Origin: Phanerochaete sordida
Taxonomy: Eukaryota; Basidiomycota; Agaricomycetes; Polyporales; Phanerochaetaceae
DNA: 64,000 nucleotides
Direction of reading: 5' to 3'
NCBI GenBank assembly: GCA_019973155.2
Contig: BPQB01000032.1
Coordinates: 1 to 64,000 of the forward strand
A program made the translations under genes and the position numbers. Below the pieces are notes generated by a model. The model worked only from the letters and a program-made list of their open reading frames with translations. It was not told the DNA's origin and did not search any database. Numbering within the stretch: position 1 is the stretch's first letter; each line of letters begins with the position of its first letter. Positions 1 through 12,530 of this stretch are shown one piece after another.

Positions 1-27
1 GGGGGGGGGGGGGGGGGGGGGGGGGGG
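1..27. repeat. Homopolymer run of 27 G at the window edge
   Basis: The first 27 bases are all G, and the reductase gene continues immediately inside. A pure G run at an end position inside a coding region is more likely a sequencing or contig-end artefact than biology. Confidence 0.6.
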
Positions 28-2867
28 AAGGCGCACGCACCTCGTCGAACGCGGCTGGCGCGAGCCCGAGCCGCGCGTCCGTCGCGTTCCCGGAGAGCGG
101 CACGAGCTTCGCGCTCGCGAGGAGCGCGACGGGCAGCCCGCGCTCCGCGAAGACGCGCCGCTGGCGGTCGTGCGCCGCGGGCGCGGGGCGGTTGAGCGTG
201 TACACGCGCGCGACGCGCGGCTCCTGCAGGAGCGTCGCGAGCATGTGCGAGCCGACGTTGCCCGTCGAGCCCGTGATGAGCACGACCGCGCCGGTGCTGG
301 TGGTGGGGGTGTGCGCGCGCGAGACGAGAGGGAGGTCGCGCGCGTACGTGTCGAGCATGTGTGTGATGTCCTGCACGGCGCTCCGTCGCGCCGAGTCCTC
401 GCCGCCGAAGACGAGCTGAGACAGCGCTGCGGAGAGCTCGTGCAGCGTCGGGTGGGTGAAGATGAAGTTTTGCGAGATCTGGCGCGCGGCGTCCTGCGCG
501 GTCGGCTCTGGGCTCACGCGCAGCGCGCTAAGAATGCGAGTGCGGAGGGCGGCGCCGTGTAGGCTGCAGGGCGTGGCGATTGAGATGTGGAGGAGGGCAT
601 GAAGCGGGAAGAATGTACCTGTCGAATCCTTGGTTAAACAGGTCCGCCGAAGGGGAGATACGGGCGCCGTCTTTGATGTCCGCACAGAGCTCCACCAGCC
701 AGAACTCGATATCTTGTGCAGACCACGAGCTGGGACCAGGAGTGCCGTCAGAAGCGACATTCTCTTTCACAGAGTCGTACCTATATCTGTGTGAGTGCCT
801 GTCTAACCCATACTTCACTGCACTTACAACTCCTCAATTTCAGCTTCGTAAAGGTCCAGTGCTTGCTTGCGGATGACAGTACTCTTGGCTGCCCGGGGCA
901 GCGGTTTGGCAGAATCCGCAATGAGGATCATCTCTTTGAATATGCGCGCGAATGCCGGGGCTTTCATGTTCGCCTCCTGCACTGCAGGCCTGGAACTACT
1001 ATGAGATTTGGACACGAACTGTCCTCGCGAGCCGACTCACCAGATTGCATCCCGGAGGCGGTCCGCGTAAGCAGGGTCCCTCGGGTCTCCCTCATATCCA
1101 GGGCCCACCTCGACGAGAACACCGCACTGCGCTTTGCCCCTTCCGAACATGACCGCCCCCGTCACCGCAGGATGCGCCAGCAGGACGCTCTCTTGAGTGA
1201 GTGGTACGACCTTCTCGCCCGCGCCGAGGACGATTACGTCGTCCTTACGTCCGACACTACATGGAAGAGAGTGTCAGTTGAGACCCTGAGTTGGCAGAAG
1301 ATAGCGTACATCTTCCATAAACCCGGCTTAGAAGGGTGAGGGATCCACAAGTCGTTGGTCGCGTAGCCTCTGGTGTCAGGCAGGTTCTCCACGCTAGGAC
1401 GGTGTGTCGGACACGTCTAGGAGCCATTCAGTCAGCAGCTGCAGCGTGGCCGCAGGAAGCCCCGCCCAGACGCACCAGAAACTGCAGCTCGTACGTCCCA
1501 TCACCCTGCGGCACCCACCGCGGGCTGACATAGCTCGAGAACGTGAACCACTGCCAGTCGGCGCGTGTCTTGACGGGCGCGTCGGGGCCCTGCGAGTCGT
1601 CCGCGTCGAGGAGGCGCACGTGGTTCCCGAACTCGGTCGCGCCGTACCCCGCGCACAGCGTGACACCGGCGTCGTACAGGCGCGAGCCTGTCTCGGCGGA
1701 GAGCGGGCCTCCGGCGTAGCCCTGCGGCGGAGTCAGCGGGACGCCAGAGACCAAAGGTACAGAAGACGTACCAAGAGGCGCAAGGACGCCAAATACGCGA
1801 CGTCTTCGTCCGACTTTGCCCACGCCTGTGGTTGCGTGAGCCTCGCCCAACGCAAGGGTAGCTGGGCACGAACCTCTATAAAGGCCGGGACGATTGCGAT
1901 CGCGTTGCAGCGCAGGGCTCTGCAGGCGTCCAGCACGTTTTTCGGCGAGGGCACCGGCGGCGGTGCGGGCGCCCGTGGCGGGTACAGCCCGACCGGCCGC
2001 CCGTTGACGAGCGGCGCGTACAGCTGCATCATGAACGCAAAAGTGTGGAACGTCGGGAGCGGCATCACGCCCCAGAGGATGTCCATGTGTCGCCATTCGA
2101 GTAGAACGTCTGTAAGACACAGTCTATCAGAATGACACAAAAATGGAAAATACTCGACGCGCACCACTTTTACACCAGTGAAGAACATTAATTTGTCGCT
2201 GAGGAATGGCCCGGGGGAGGCCAGTTGAGCCCGACGAGTGCAGGTATACGACGATGTCTTCCATGTCGTGAGGCCTGGTCGCTTTCGGGTATGGGGCGCA
2301 GGGTGCGACATGGTTATCCTTGTGAAGGTCGGGAAAGATGTCGAGTAGGCCTGGTAGAGCTTCCACTTTGAGACTATGATGCTTCTCGCCAAGCTGCGCC
2401 TTGACATCGGAAAGCAGTGGCGCGAAGTCTTGTTGAGAAACGACGCGATGGCACGAAGTTGTCTCAAGTAGATTTGCCACGGCCCGAACGTTGTTCCTGG
2501 GCGACATTGGAAAAGGCTTGACACACCTGCTCAGTCGCCATCGCGCGCAATATTGGTCAAGAGGACTTACGACAAACCCAGCGCGCACCATGCCGACAAT
2601 AACAGCAAGGTACAATATAGTGTCGCAGTTGATGAGAACCGCGACCACCTCGCCCTCGGGCCCAGCTCTGTAAGGCCGCAATACGTGTGCGAACCTGTGT
2701 GTCGCATTTGCGAACTGCAAGAAGGTTAATGACCCAGGCTCCGGCCCCTGCTCCGAGGGCCACTTGACCCATGGCCTGTGTGGATTATGTTCGGCATGGA
2801 AGTCGGCGAACCCTGGCATGACGGGTATAGAGCCATCAAGAGGCGGAAACGCAGGGCAGTCTGACAT
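1..2867 (-). CDS. NRPS-like carboxylate reductase (A-PCP-R), 3' end off the window
   Basis: This gene starts at the ATG at 2867 and runs off the left edge, so the C-terminus is missing. The order is adenylation, carrier, then NAD(P)-binding reductase domain. The adenylation part shows a phosphate-binding loop (YLHSSGSTGLPRAIP, near 2220-2270) and a GYGATE motif near 1640. The carrier motif DLFNQGFDSL, with the serine that takes phosphopantetheine, is split by an intron at about 563-614. The reductase begins near 285 with the Rossmann motif ITGSTGNVGS. Enzymes of this architecture activate a carboxylic acid as AMP ester, load it on the carrier and release an aldehyde or alcohol; Lys2-type aminoadipate reductases and basidiomycete aryl- or alkyl-acid reductases belong here. 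The substrate cannot be read by eye. The coding sequence is broken by several short introns and exon borders are approximate. Confidence 0.85.
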
Positions 2868-4512
2868 GGTTCGAAGGGTGAGGCGGGGTGATTAACGGTG
2901 GTGGGGTCGGGGCTCACATCGTCGCGTTCATATACGCCAAGCGGAGCAGAAGCTGCTTCTTGCCTGGAAGGCCCTACCCTGCGAATGCTGTGAGACGCTT
3001 GGGGGCAAGCCGCGCGGTGATATGAGGCACCGCTCCGCCCCACGGTCGCGTAACCCTCTGGCGAGTCATGCAACAGGCAGTTGATGCGCTCCGCGCTAGC
3101 ACGTTTCCTGGTGAGAGCGAACGGACGGGTTATGGACCGAAGGCGGTAGGGACGATCCCCCGGGGCGATGGTTGCGGTGAGCTGCAAGAAGCGGCCGGCT
3201 CACGTGGAGGGCTGTGGTCACTGCGGGCGCTACGACTGTCGGGAACTTGCAAGTTGCGACCTTCTCGAGGCATGGTCTCCGCTTTGAAGCGCGTCGCGCG
3301 GACGCGTGGAACGAAGAGATGCTTAGTGCGGCAAGATACCGCTGGGGTCCGACTGTGACCATACGCGCGCGAACGAATGAGGGGCGAATCGGACAGACGT
3401 GATATCGTATCTGCAACCTGGGAACCCCGGTCTTGGGCAGGGAGAATAGAACTAGGCACGAGCATACATTGAGAGGAATGTACCCAGGCGAGATCTAGGG
3501 ACGAACCTCAAGCATGGAAGGCAGGATTCACCTGACCTACCGTAGACTTCGGGCTACCGTGCTAGACCCCGGTATCGAGCAGCTCAGGCGTTGCTGCAAA
3601 TCTGGGTGAGCACAGCCCAGCAATGAGCGTGTGCGCCGCTCACGTTAACGTCAGTCCATCATCAGATTGCAGTGCACGCGGTGACGCGGTGACGTCTCCG
3701 CTGTCCGTCGCGGCCGGCTTTTTGGAACATAAGCACGGCCAGTACTGTGGAGTAGCTGCAATGTGGCTCAAGAGCCGTGTTTGACGGCAGATACTGAGCT
3801 TCGAGCCAGGAATGCTCTACCTGGCAGGGGAGAAACCTAATGGCGTGGAAAGGTGAGTACACGCTTGCCATGACGCGTCAGATCTGCACCACTCGCCTGC
3901 GAGCGTATCACAGAATCCAATGAGAAGTCGAAGTACATGCAGTCGTGAATCTGTTCTCGCTATAGCCTAACGGTACGACGCGCGCGTTGCTGACAGATCT
4001 TTTCGCAAGAGACTTCCGTTGGGATCGTTCGGGAAGTAGATGCACGACGCCATCGGAGTCCTGTCTCACTGGCATAGCTAGGATTTATCGAAGGGCTTCG
4101 GTGCTGGAAAGCATGAAGAAGTAGGATGCTGAAAGAAGGACATATTACGTCGCAGCAGGTCGTAGCTCGTGCTCAACTTTCAAATAAGCGCGAGGCCGCC
4201 GCGAGCAGCGTCGCCGCGGCGGGGTTAGGGTTGTGGTCTGACGCTCAGGCGATCCAGGCTCGAGGAATCGAAGATCCATTTGCAAACATGAACATTTCGT
4301 GGGTATACGCAAGTGGAATCAGATACAGTCTCGGTCATAAAGTCCAAGTCAAGAGGTAGTATTTTCGTGGGCTTTCAGCAAAGAATGAATGGGGATCTCA
4401 ATTTCGGCAGCTGATAACGTCCGTTAGCATAGCTGACCACCGAAGGAAGCGCACGAACAAGACGCACCTCAGTCCATTATGAGGGCACGACTTTTACGCG
4501 CTCTCTGCACTA
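2868..4512. other. Intergenic stretch, no gene recognised
   Basis: Only short overlapping open frames without recognisable motifs are present. It separates the reductase start from the terpene synthase stop. A 77-codon plus-strand frame at 4126-4359 is not convincing. Confidence 0.6.
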
Positions 4513-5677
4513 CTACTTCTTGGGAGGAGAGAGCTCGACGACCAAGGTCTCGCGGACCTTGACGTGGTTCTTGCCAAAGTAGCGGCGAGTGCCGAAGCTC
4601 CACTCGAGGTTCCCGACGACCCAGGCCTCCATGGCCATGACATGATTACTGCACGTGCATCAGCAGCCGCTCATATGACAGGCCGACGGGCACTTACGCG
4701 GCGATCTCGTCGAGCTCCTTGCCGAAGGACGGCATGCGCGCCTTCGCATCGTTGAACTGGTCGACGAGCTCCTGGAAGTGCACGCCGACGCAGTCCGCCG
4801 CGGCCTGCAGGTCGATGCCCTTCTCGCGCTGGAGGACCGTCAGGATGTTGTTCGTGAGGTGGCCCATCGCCTGCTCCATGTCGTACGAGTACACGTCCTG
4901 CTTGCGCGTCAGAGGGGTGCGGCTCCGGAGCGCACGCGGGCGACTCACGTTCGACCAGCACACCATGTCGACGGCGGCGAAGTGCATCTCCATGAAGACC
5001 GGGTGTTCGAAGATCGCGTCGGGGAGGTCCATGCCGAGGAGGTACCCGAACAGCCCGAACGCGTAGCGCACAGCGCTGTTCTCGCGGCGGTGCGGCTCGT
5101 ACGCCGCGAGGTCGAGCACGACGCCCTGCTCGCGCAGCTCCGCCTCGCGCGCGAAGCCGAGCACGTAGTTCTCGGTGTGGTCGAGGAAGCGGCGCGTGGT
5201 CGCGGGCCCGGCGTACGGGAAGAAGCGCCGCTTGAAGCTGCGTGCGGCGGGGTCAGCGGGCGAGTGCAGGGAGCGCGAGAAACGGGCGTACTCCTTGTTC
5301 ATCTGGCAAAGAATCGAGCCGTCGTCGAAGCTGTCGTCCGCGAGCGCGTTGAGGAAGCGCATGCCGGTCGCGAGGGCGTCGGGGCCGCTCTGCTCGTCGG
5401 TGATCTCGTCGATCGTGAAGAGGAGGTTGACAAAATCGCAGGCGGTGCGCAGCTGCTGCAGGCCGGCGTAGGGGTACGCCCACGCACAGAGGAGCTCGCT
5501 GCCGCCTTCCTTGAAGAACTCGAGCCGCTTGCCGGTGAGCGGGTTGCGGCTGAGGTACCACTCCTTGGACGAAGCGGCGGCCTCGTCGTGGTGGACGTTG
5601 AAGCGAGACTTGAACGTGCACATGGCGTGCAGGTCGGGAAGACGGTAGGAGCGCGGAAGAGCGAGAGTGGAAGACAT
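4513..5677 (-). CDS. Fungal sesquiterpene synthase (class I terpene cyclase)
   Basis: Three exons (5677-4949, 4897-4698, 4648-4513) with introns of 51 and 49 bp give a 354-residue protein, the usual length for basidiomycete sesquiterpene synthases. The Mg-binding aspartate motif is DEITDE in the context LLFTIDEITDEQSG near residue 95. The second metal motif, NDVYSYDME, is rebuilt exactly across the first intron (N | D). A C-terminal RRYFG matches the conserved RY pair that contacts diphosphate, in the context NLEWSFGTRRYFG. The enzyme should ionise and cyclise farnesyl diphosphate in the cytosol; the product cannot be predicted from motifs alone. It lies between an NRPS-like reductase and a methyltransferase, all on the same strand. 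A TATA-like AATAAATA lies about 60 bp upstream of the start. Confidence 0.95.
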
Positions 5678-8101
5678 GTTCTGAGGTTGCTGTGGACAGT
5701 GAGGACTGTTGAGCGAGTGGATGCCCAGACGGTCAGGTATTTATTCTCTGCTGCATTCCCCTATGGCAAGGAGACTTACGATGGTCCTCTCAGATCTTTT
5801 GGCTGAAGCAACGGTGACTTCACCACGCATGCCATCTACACCGCTGCCGCTGCCGTCCTTGGCCCCAGAATTGAGGAGAATCGGCCAATGGTGTCCGTCT
5901 TGACGGCAGCAGCGCCTTCGACCAACTAGAACGTTTGAACAATGTCTCAGATATGCGAGGAGGACTTGCCTCAGTGGAGTGTCGCGCCAATGACGCGCCG
6001 TGTTCTGTTGGACATGGACCCTTGTGCAGCGCACGCCAGCGAACGTCGTGCGAAAGCAGCTGCCATTGACAGGAGCAAACGCCGGGAGTTGCCCACCCAT
6101 CATTGCGAGCGGGCGAATCACCGGTGCAGCTTGTTCGCATTTGCTGATCATCGTGTTCGGTCCCCGCGTCGGGCGGGAGCGCCATATCTTCCGCTATCAT
6201 TGCCGCTGACCTGGATCACGACTATCTCACGAGAGTTCCTCGAGGACTGTTCCGTGGAGGGCGCACCTTGTGGGGCAAGGCCTTTTGACACTCGTCGTCC
6301 GCGACTGGCACAAACCTTGCCTTCGGCACTGTGTTCCACGACTATCGGCGAGCCGAGGACCCTGAACGAAATATCAGTCAGTTCCGAGCGCACGATGAGC
6401 TTGAGCTTGCGCATATTACGCCGCACCGGATCCTGTAGCCACGTCTGAGAGAATCTCGAGTGTTGATCCGCATTCAACTCTCATGAAGGTGTGAAGAGGC
6501 TGTAGTATCCCCATATGCCCCAGACAATAAACTTCTCCTCTAAAGTCTCTCGCAATGAGGGCAGTAGAGTCGCATGACCGAGGGCGTGACACGGCGTTGC
6601 CAGTCTGTCAAGTAAAGATTTAAGGTAGCAGTCGTTAGAGGGCCGCAAAAAGGCGTGCTTTCCCAAGTTGGGTGTTCCCCATCGAACACGGTTGAGGTCA
6701 GGGTCCGAACAACAGGAAAAGTAGGGTAGTGGCACGACAGGCCCTGAGTGCCAGCGCCGCTGAGCTCTTAACGTTGTCTAGATGTCGACATAATTGTAAG
6801 GTTTCGGCATGAGTGAGGCACGAACAGATGGCGTCCTGCATGACCTAACGGAAGTCAGAAATGAGCGTAATGTCCCCAGACTCAACCACTCACCTTTAGC
6901 CAATCAGCAGGCCTGATGTATCGGTGGTTTTATCCGTAACGCCTGTACAGACAGCATACTCGTGTCGCTGCTAGTTGCAGCGGCTCGAGACCCGCGTGTA
7001 CAGACGGCTGCGCATAAGCCTCTCCGAGTCGAAGCTTGGAAACACGTAACAAGAATTATGCTCGACGCTACCGCTGTCCGAAGAAGGAGAGCAGTGATAC
7101 GTCAGAATTTTCGTCCCTCGTCTTGCGTCGATTTTTCTTGGACCGGAAGAAAGACGGCAACCCTCGCCGTGGCGAGCAGATGAAGTTCCGAGCAAGAGTC
7201 GCCCGCGCCACCGCGGAGTTAGAGCTCAGAAAAGCAGGGTTAGGGTCTAATAGACGCCTGCGCGTATGGTTGCGCCGGCCGCAGGCGCAACGCACTCAGT
7301 CTCGAATTTCATTGAAGGCTGCAGAAGACATTTTGCCCTCAACGAAGCGGTAAAATTTACGTCAAAAGTACTCGCAGCAATATTGAGAAGTGATTTGGGA
7401 ACTATAGATTGCAACGAATGCGTAGAGGGTGCATCACCTCTTCCCTTGTACCGGACGAGACGACCTCCGAGTCCGCGTGGGCACCCCCGCGGCAATACCA
7501 GGCACAAGCAACATGCGCATTCCCATAGCGCGCTGCCCCCGTGGGCGCAGCATTCGGCGCAACGGCGGCGGTAGACTGGCCAATGACCGTTGCTTTAGCG
7601 GCAGCTTGAAGCACGGCTTTCGTCGGCCTCGCGGATTTTACTGGCCTTCAAGTTGAGGACGCTTTGCTTGTCCGCGGACTTCTTTGTTTGCAGAGGTTTC
7701 TTCGCATGCAGGTTGTTGCTTGTACGCCGTGACACTCGTGCTCGAGGCCGCAGACCTGCTTGCGAAGTCTTGCATGCTCCCACCCAGTGCCTCGTCCCTC
7801 TGAGCCTTCGTCTTACCTCTTCTACGAATTATAGCCAGCGCTTCTTTCTCTTCACTAGGTTGCTCAATCTTTCCGTAGACCGTCCTAATCCTCGTACACC
7901 GCCTGAACTCGTATTTGACAACCTCTTCGCCAATGCGCCCGCGCGACTTCGACGATCCCAGGACCGCAGGCCAACAGATTGGCCGACTAATGGCCCCGTA
8001 TCTTGATAACATACTGTGCGCACACCCGACCTTCACCTCATGCACCACGAATTTATTACAGATACAGGATATCTGCCCGGGCCAACATGATTCGAGGAAC
8101 G
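5678..8101. other. Long intergenic stretch, no gene recognised
   Basis: About 2.4 kb with only overlapping open frames. A 155-codon minus-strand frame at 7638-8105 is the longest, but it shows no known motif and ends beside the methyltransferase stop. The 3' part may hold decayed coding sequence, but this cannot be supported. Confidence 0.5.
5739..5746 (-). promoter_or_regulatory. TATA-like box of the terpene synthase
   Basis: Minus-strand AATAAATA is about 62 bp upstream of the ATG at 5677. No other core-promoter element is obvious. Confidence 0.35.
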
Positions 8102-8956
8102 TCACAGCTGCGGGGATACGCCCTTGGCGATGAACAGCGTTTGCTCCCGCCCCATAATCGTCTTCGTCATCGCCTCTCCGAACTCGAACCCGACAAGGCC
8201 CGCAGCCTCAAACGCCTCGCGCATTTGCGCCTCAGTGAATCCACCGACATGCGCGACTGCGGGCCTAAACTCCTCCGGGATCTCCTCCACTGGCGCCGTG
8301 TCGCTGCGCCGGAGCGTGTCGAGCACGAGCAACGCGCCGCCCGGCCGCAGGAACCGCGCGAGCGTGCGCGTCGTGGCCGCGATCGACGCGACATGGTGGT
8401 ACGAGAACGAGCACTGCAGCGTGCGTCAGCGGAGGGCAGCGGGGGCGCGGCGCGACGCACCAGGACGACGTCGAACGTCGCGCCCTCGAGCGTGGCACAG
8501 GCCTCTGGCGCACCGTCGCCGGTGTCGAGTCTGGCCGCGACGGCGCGCGCGTGGGCGGCGCCGAGCTCCGCGGCGCGCTCGTTGAAGCGTTCGACCTGTG
8601 CGGACTGTCAGGGCCGCCGAGGCGGGAGGCGTACACCACGCACCACGCCCTCGCTGATGTCGACGCCGAGCACGGAGCGGACGTGCGGCGCGAGCTCCAG
8701 CGCGACGAGCCCTGCCGCGCCGTTAGCGGGTCTACGCCAGGGGTAAACGACTGTGCGCACCGGCGCCGCACGCAAAGTCGAGCAGCTCTGTCTTGGTGCG
8801 GTCGAAGAGGGTCGGATACGTGAGCAGGAGCGCGCCCGTGACGGCGCGCGCGAGGACCGAGAGCTCCGCAGGAATCGCTGTATTCTCGGCGGCCTTCTTG
8901 TCGAAGATCTTCTTGTTCGCTGCAGCGTAGTCGTGCGCGGACTCGTCGGCGGACAT
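8102..8956 (-). CDS. Class I SAM-dependent methyltransferase
   Basis: The start is the ATG at 8956. The SAM-binding motif I LDFACGAGLVALELAP is restored by removing a GT-AG intron between CGAG and LVAL. It is followed by the acidic-loop segment VLGVDISEG (motif post-I). The C-terminal half keeps the small-molecule methyltransferase pattern: LRPGGALLVLDTL, then a region resembling the segment near motif III, ending GREQTLFIAKG. Other introns lie in the middle, so the length is about 240 residues, typical of UbiE/Coq5-like or trans-aconitate-like small enzymes. It is the third minus-strand metabolic gene after the reductase and terpene synthase and could be a tailoring enzyme, but a general housekeeping role is equally possible. 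A TATATATA box lies about 75 bp upstream. Confidence 0.8.
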
Positions 8957-9455
8957 GGCTAGCGGCTGTGTGCGGGGATGCGTATGCGTGTTGGCTTGAA
9001 ACTGCCCTTCTGTGAGGCAGGTGTATGTGTATATATACTGGCCTGCCGCCGACTCATATCAGCGCGAGAGCCGCGCCAGTGGTGATCGTGAGTATTGTGG
9101 GGACCGCTCCGGTGGGTGGCGTGCTCTTTGTCGAGGTATAGCTCCGAGCGTTAGTACGAACTCGACACCAGGCTAAGGTACCTGGCAGTCTATGATATAA
9201 TCAGATGGCGCCTTGACGATGGCTCGCCATGCTACCGAGCTCGCCGATGTAGGGAAGTCCTAGAGGCGTCAAGTAAACGTATCGTTGCCAGCACCTCGGC
9301 GTGAATGCACACGCCACATCGAGGCTCGTCCTGCAGAAGATCGTGCTTAGATCTAAATGGCAAATTACGGATATATTAGTCCTGAAACGAATAGTACACG
9401 GAGAAGGCAAGAAAACAACGGGGATGATGGCTCATAGCCTCACTGGGTGGCTGGG
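8957..9455. other. Intergenic region between methyltransferase and FunK1 array
   Basis: It contains the methyltransferase promoter and the 3' flank of the disrupted FunK1 copy. No gene was seen. Confidence 0.6.
9030..9037 (-). promoter_or_regulatory. TATA box of the methyltransferase
   Basis: The palindromic TATATATA is about 75 bp upstream of the ATG at 8956, the usual spacing in this window. Confidence 0.5.
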
Positions 9456-11391
9456 TTACTTCTTACTACTCTTGTGCGCGAGACGAGACGATCGTCGCTG
9501 TGGTACCTTCTCATGCTCCCCAGGTTTTCCTGAGCGCCCAGCTTTGAAAGCAACGGCCCGCGAAGCAGCAGCAGTCTTGCCGGCAGCATTCACTTTCGTA
9601 GCAGGCCTTGCCTCGTCCTTTGCCTTGCTTTTCGCTGCAGCCTGTCCCTTCTCCTTCCGGGCTATTTCTGCATCCTCTGCGAACTCTTCACGAGCTTGCA
9701 TCGTCACTCGAGGCTTCGCCGTGGTCTTCACACGCGGACGCTGTGGTACGTCCTCGACAGCGCTGCCCGTGTCTGGGTCGTCCGAGTCTGGGTATGGGAC
9801 GTACCCAACGGTACCCTGGCCTGCGAAATGGTCGAACGCCTTATCGTCGTGGTACGCCGACAGGTCGCGTGGTTTGCTGTTGGGGTAGCAGAATATCATG
9901 GAGAAGATGTTGTTCAGATCTTCATGGTTGGGGCCCACGCGCGGACCAGGTGCAGCCGTCACAGGCGCCGATTCTAAATCTGGTTCATCGTCGTCCCAGT
10001 CCCACGAAACGAGGCCATCGCCCGTGGGCATTTCCGATATGCACAAATAAGTCGACGCCTTGGCCATGCGTGGCTCCGCTTCCGGTCTGTCGTCGCTCGG
10101 GAGAGGCGGCGCGACGTGGTTTGGACGGGTGAAGCCGTATGCAGAATCATAGTCCTTCAAGTTGAGCTGGCCGTAACGCCGATGCAGGAGATCCAGCGCC
10201 CTGGTAAGGAAGACGTCGATGAGGGGCTTCTTGCCGCGGTGAAGCCTGAAGTCGACGGGGAGCATGTTGGCGCGTATAGACATTCGCTTCACCACGCCCC
10301 CTATGACGACGCTCTTATTGGTAGACTGGCGCAGGAAGAAATAGTTGTAGGTTTGGAGAGCGAGGCTGCTATTTGCGTTGTTGAAAGCGTCCCTCAGCTC
10401 GTGCGTCTTAGGCACTTCGTTGTTGGGCGGACTGAATTCGTGCCAGTGGAAGCGCATCCCCATATAGGTTGCGACGTGAACGAAGGACTCGATGTCGTCT
10501 GCGGCTTCTGGAGGCTTGCGAGGGTACTGGAGCGCCAGCGCCGATTTGAACTGGAAGGTGCCCTGTCGAAGAGTCAGCCCCGGGCGAAGATTATCGACAG
10601 TCGGAACCTACGGAGATGCCTGCCGGCTCCGCGGTGGGTACGGGGCTCTCCAAGTCTTCCTTGAATCTTGCAAGATCCCAGTCATTGAGAAAACCCTCGC
10701 CAGTGATAGCGTCGATCATGATGTTCCCTACGCTGATGTCGTTATGAAGGACCCCTGCGCGATCACATGCCTGCCAGTGGGCTGCATATGGATGAGTACT
10801 CGACATGATCCTATTCACGTAGTGCCTCACCGAATAGTGCGTGCCTTAGGATTTCGAGTAATTCAATAGAGTCCCTGTAGGCCTCAAGCTGTAAGCCCAC
10901 TTGTGTCGTGACCAACCGAGTGTGGACGCGCTGCTCGGAGGGCCGTTGGTCCTCTGGCATATGTGCAATATAGTCCTGCGTGAGGGTGCGATGGCCGTCA
11001 ACGTCGCCTCCGGCGACCGGCAAAGCGATTCTTTCGACGTTGTGCCGATGCAGTCGCTTGTACGTTTCTAGCTCCGTGTGCAGGCGACCAAGGCTACGCC
11101 ATTGATCCTTGAGGAAGACGAGCTCGCAGGTCTCAAGATCGAATGCGATGTAGCCCCGAGTGCACTTGCCAACTGGCGACCAGTGGCCAGAAATTTGACG
11201 ACCAACGAGGTACCACTTCTGAACATCACTGGTGGAAGGATCAGACATGGAGACGACAGGACATGAGATCTAGAGGCATCAGTTAGAATAGATCACTTTC
11301 CTGACGAAGCGCAAACACATACCTTGTAGATCGGGAAGGTCTTGCGATTCTCCAAGATCGTATCTCGCCACTGTTGCAAATGGGTGTTCGT

Positions 11392-11399
11392 GTTTGAGT
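11392..11399. repeat. Target-site duplication, left copy
   Basis: GTTTGAGT here is identical to 13314-13321 and derives from kinase coding sequence (ACTCAAAC on the coding strand). Confidence 0.9.
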
Positions 11400-11415
11400 C
11401 AAGGGGGTGGCAAGA
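11400..11415 (+). repeat. Terminal inverted repeat, left
   Basis: CAAGGGGGTGGCAAGA matches the right end in inverted orientation with no mismatch. Confidence 0.92.
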
Positions 11416-11739
11416 TCTAAGCGCCCGACCTTATGCCGGGAGGGAGCGGTGGGGGGCGAGGACCTTAATCGTATTTTGTCATATACTTTTGAATATTCAG
11501 ATAATGACTCAAATAACGGCAATGTGTGCAGAAACATACAACATATCGTCATCCGAACCATGTTGCAATATCATACAGTCACCATGTGTGTACCTAGTCG
11601 AGAGATTTATCCTCTACTGCTTGCTGGTAAGTCGCTGCCTATGGTCTCTTCTGGGTTGCCAACACGGCGGGGCCCCGTGCACTTCCATACGAGAGCTGGT
11701 TGAGCCCTAGATCTAGATGGTGGGCTACCTGTCAACGCC

Positions 11740-12240
11740 ATACTAAAGCCGCCTTCGGTAGCGATCAGCAGGAAATAGCGTGCGGAACCTACCTTTACGG
11801 TTACTTTTCGTCGTGGGTAGTAAGGAAGAAGACGTACAGATACTGATGCTCTCCGGCTCGCGGAGCCAGCAATCAAATCCGGGGACGACCTTGTCGAGAG
11901 CGGGAGATGCTAGCGTCGAATCCTCGTCGAGCAACGGCGAGTGCGCAGGGTCGCCTAAGCGGTAGAGCCGGAAGGAAGCGAGGTAGATGTACATAATGTG
12001 TCTGCTTCTGCTGGACTGCCACAGAACCGTGAGCAGATGCACAAATACGGGAGTTTTGCAGGCGTACCAGGATCATCTGCTGGAGAGGCGCAGACATGAA
12101 CATCTCATGCACCTCCACGGGTGTCGACTCGGCGAAGAGCGCGTCTCGCAAACTCGCGAAGGCGCGAGCTTGGGGATGCGCGTATCATGGACGTCGCGCA
12201 TGTGCGGACTGTTGCCGTAGCCCTGAGCCCGCGTCGCCAC
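11740..12240 (-). pseudogene. Second unrecognised coding-like fragment inside the transposon
   Basis: Minus-strand pieces read like exons: RAFASLRDALFAESTPVEVH, then, after a possible GTACGC...CAG intron, LASFRLYRLGDPAHSPLLDE and DKVVPGFDCWLREPESIS. No complete frame and no known domain are visible. It may belong to the same captured gene as the fragment at 12531-13200 or to another. Confidence 0.3.
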
Positions 12241-12530
12241 GGGCGCGACGCCCTCAGCACGCATAACATGTCCAACAGCTATGCGGTGCTACGAGGGCTT
12301 GTCCGTCGCGTCATCGACAGGCGACGGCTGGGGTCCCGCTGCCGCTACTCGCGGACACGCAGGTGCCGTTATACATTTCGCTGGGCCATTGTGGGCGGCT
12401 GACGCAACAGGTGGACGAGGTGCGCGATGTATGCTTCGTACTTGGCTGCACCCTTTGGTGACACATTTGGGCAGAGTGGCGTGTCGGCGATGAACGTTGT
12501 TGAGCCCCCTTGTACTTGGTCTAGGTCTTG

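Noticed and set aside
4222..4236. TTAGGG-like bases (also near 7238)
   Set aside because: Only one or two partial units; not an interstitial telomere tract.
4778..5806. 342-codon plus-strand frame
   Set aside because: It is antisense to the terpene synthase, whose motifs and splicing are clear.
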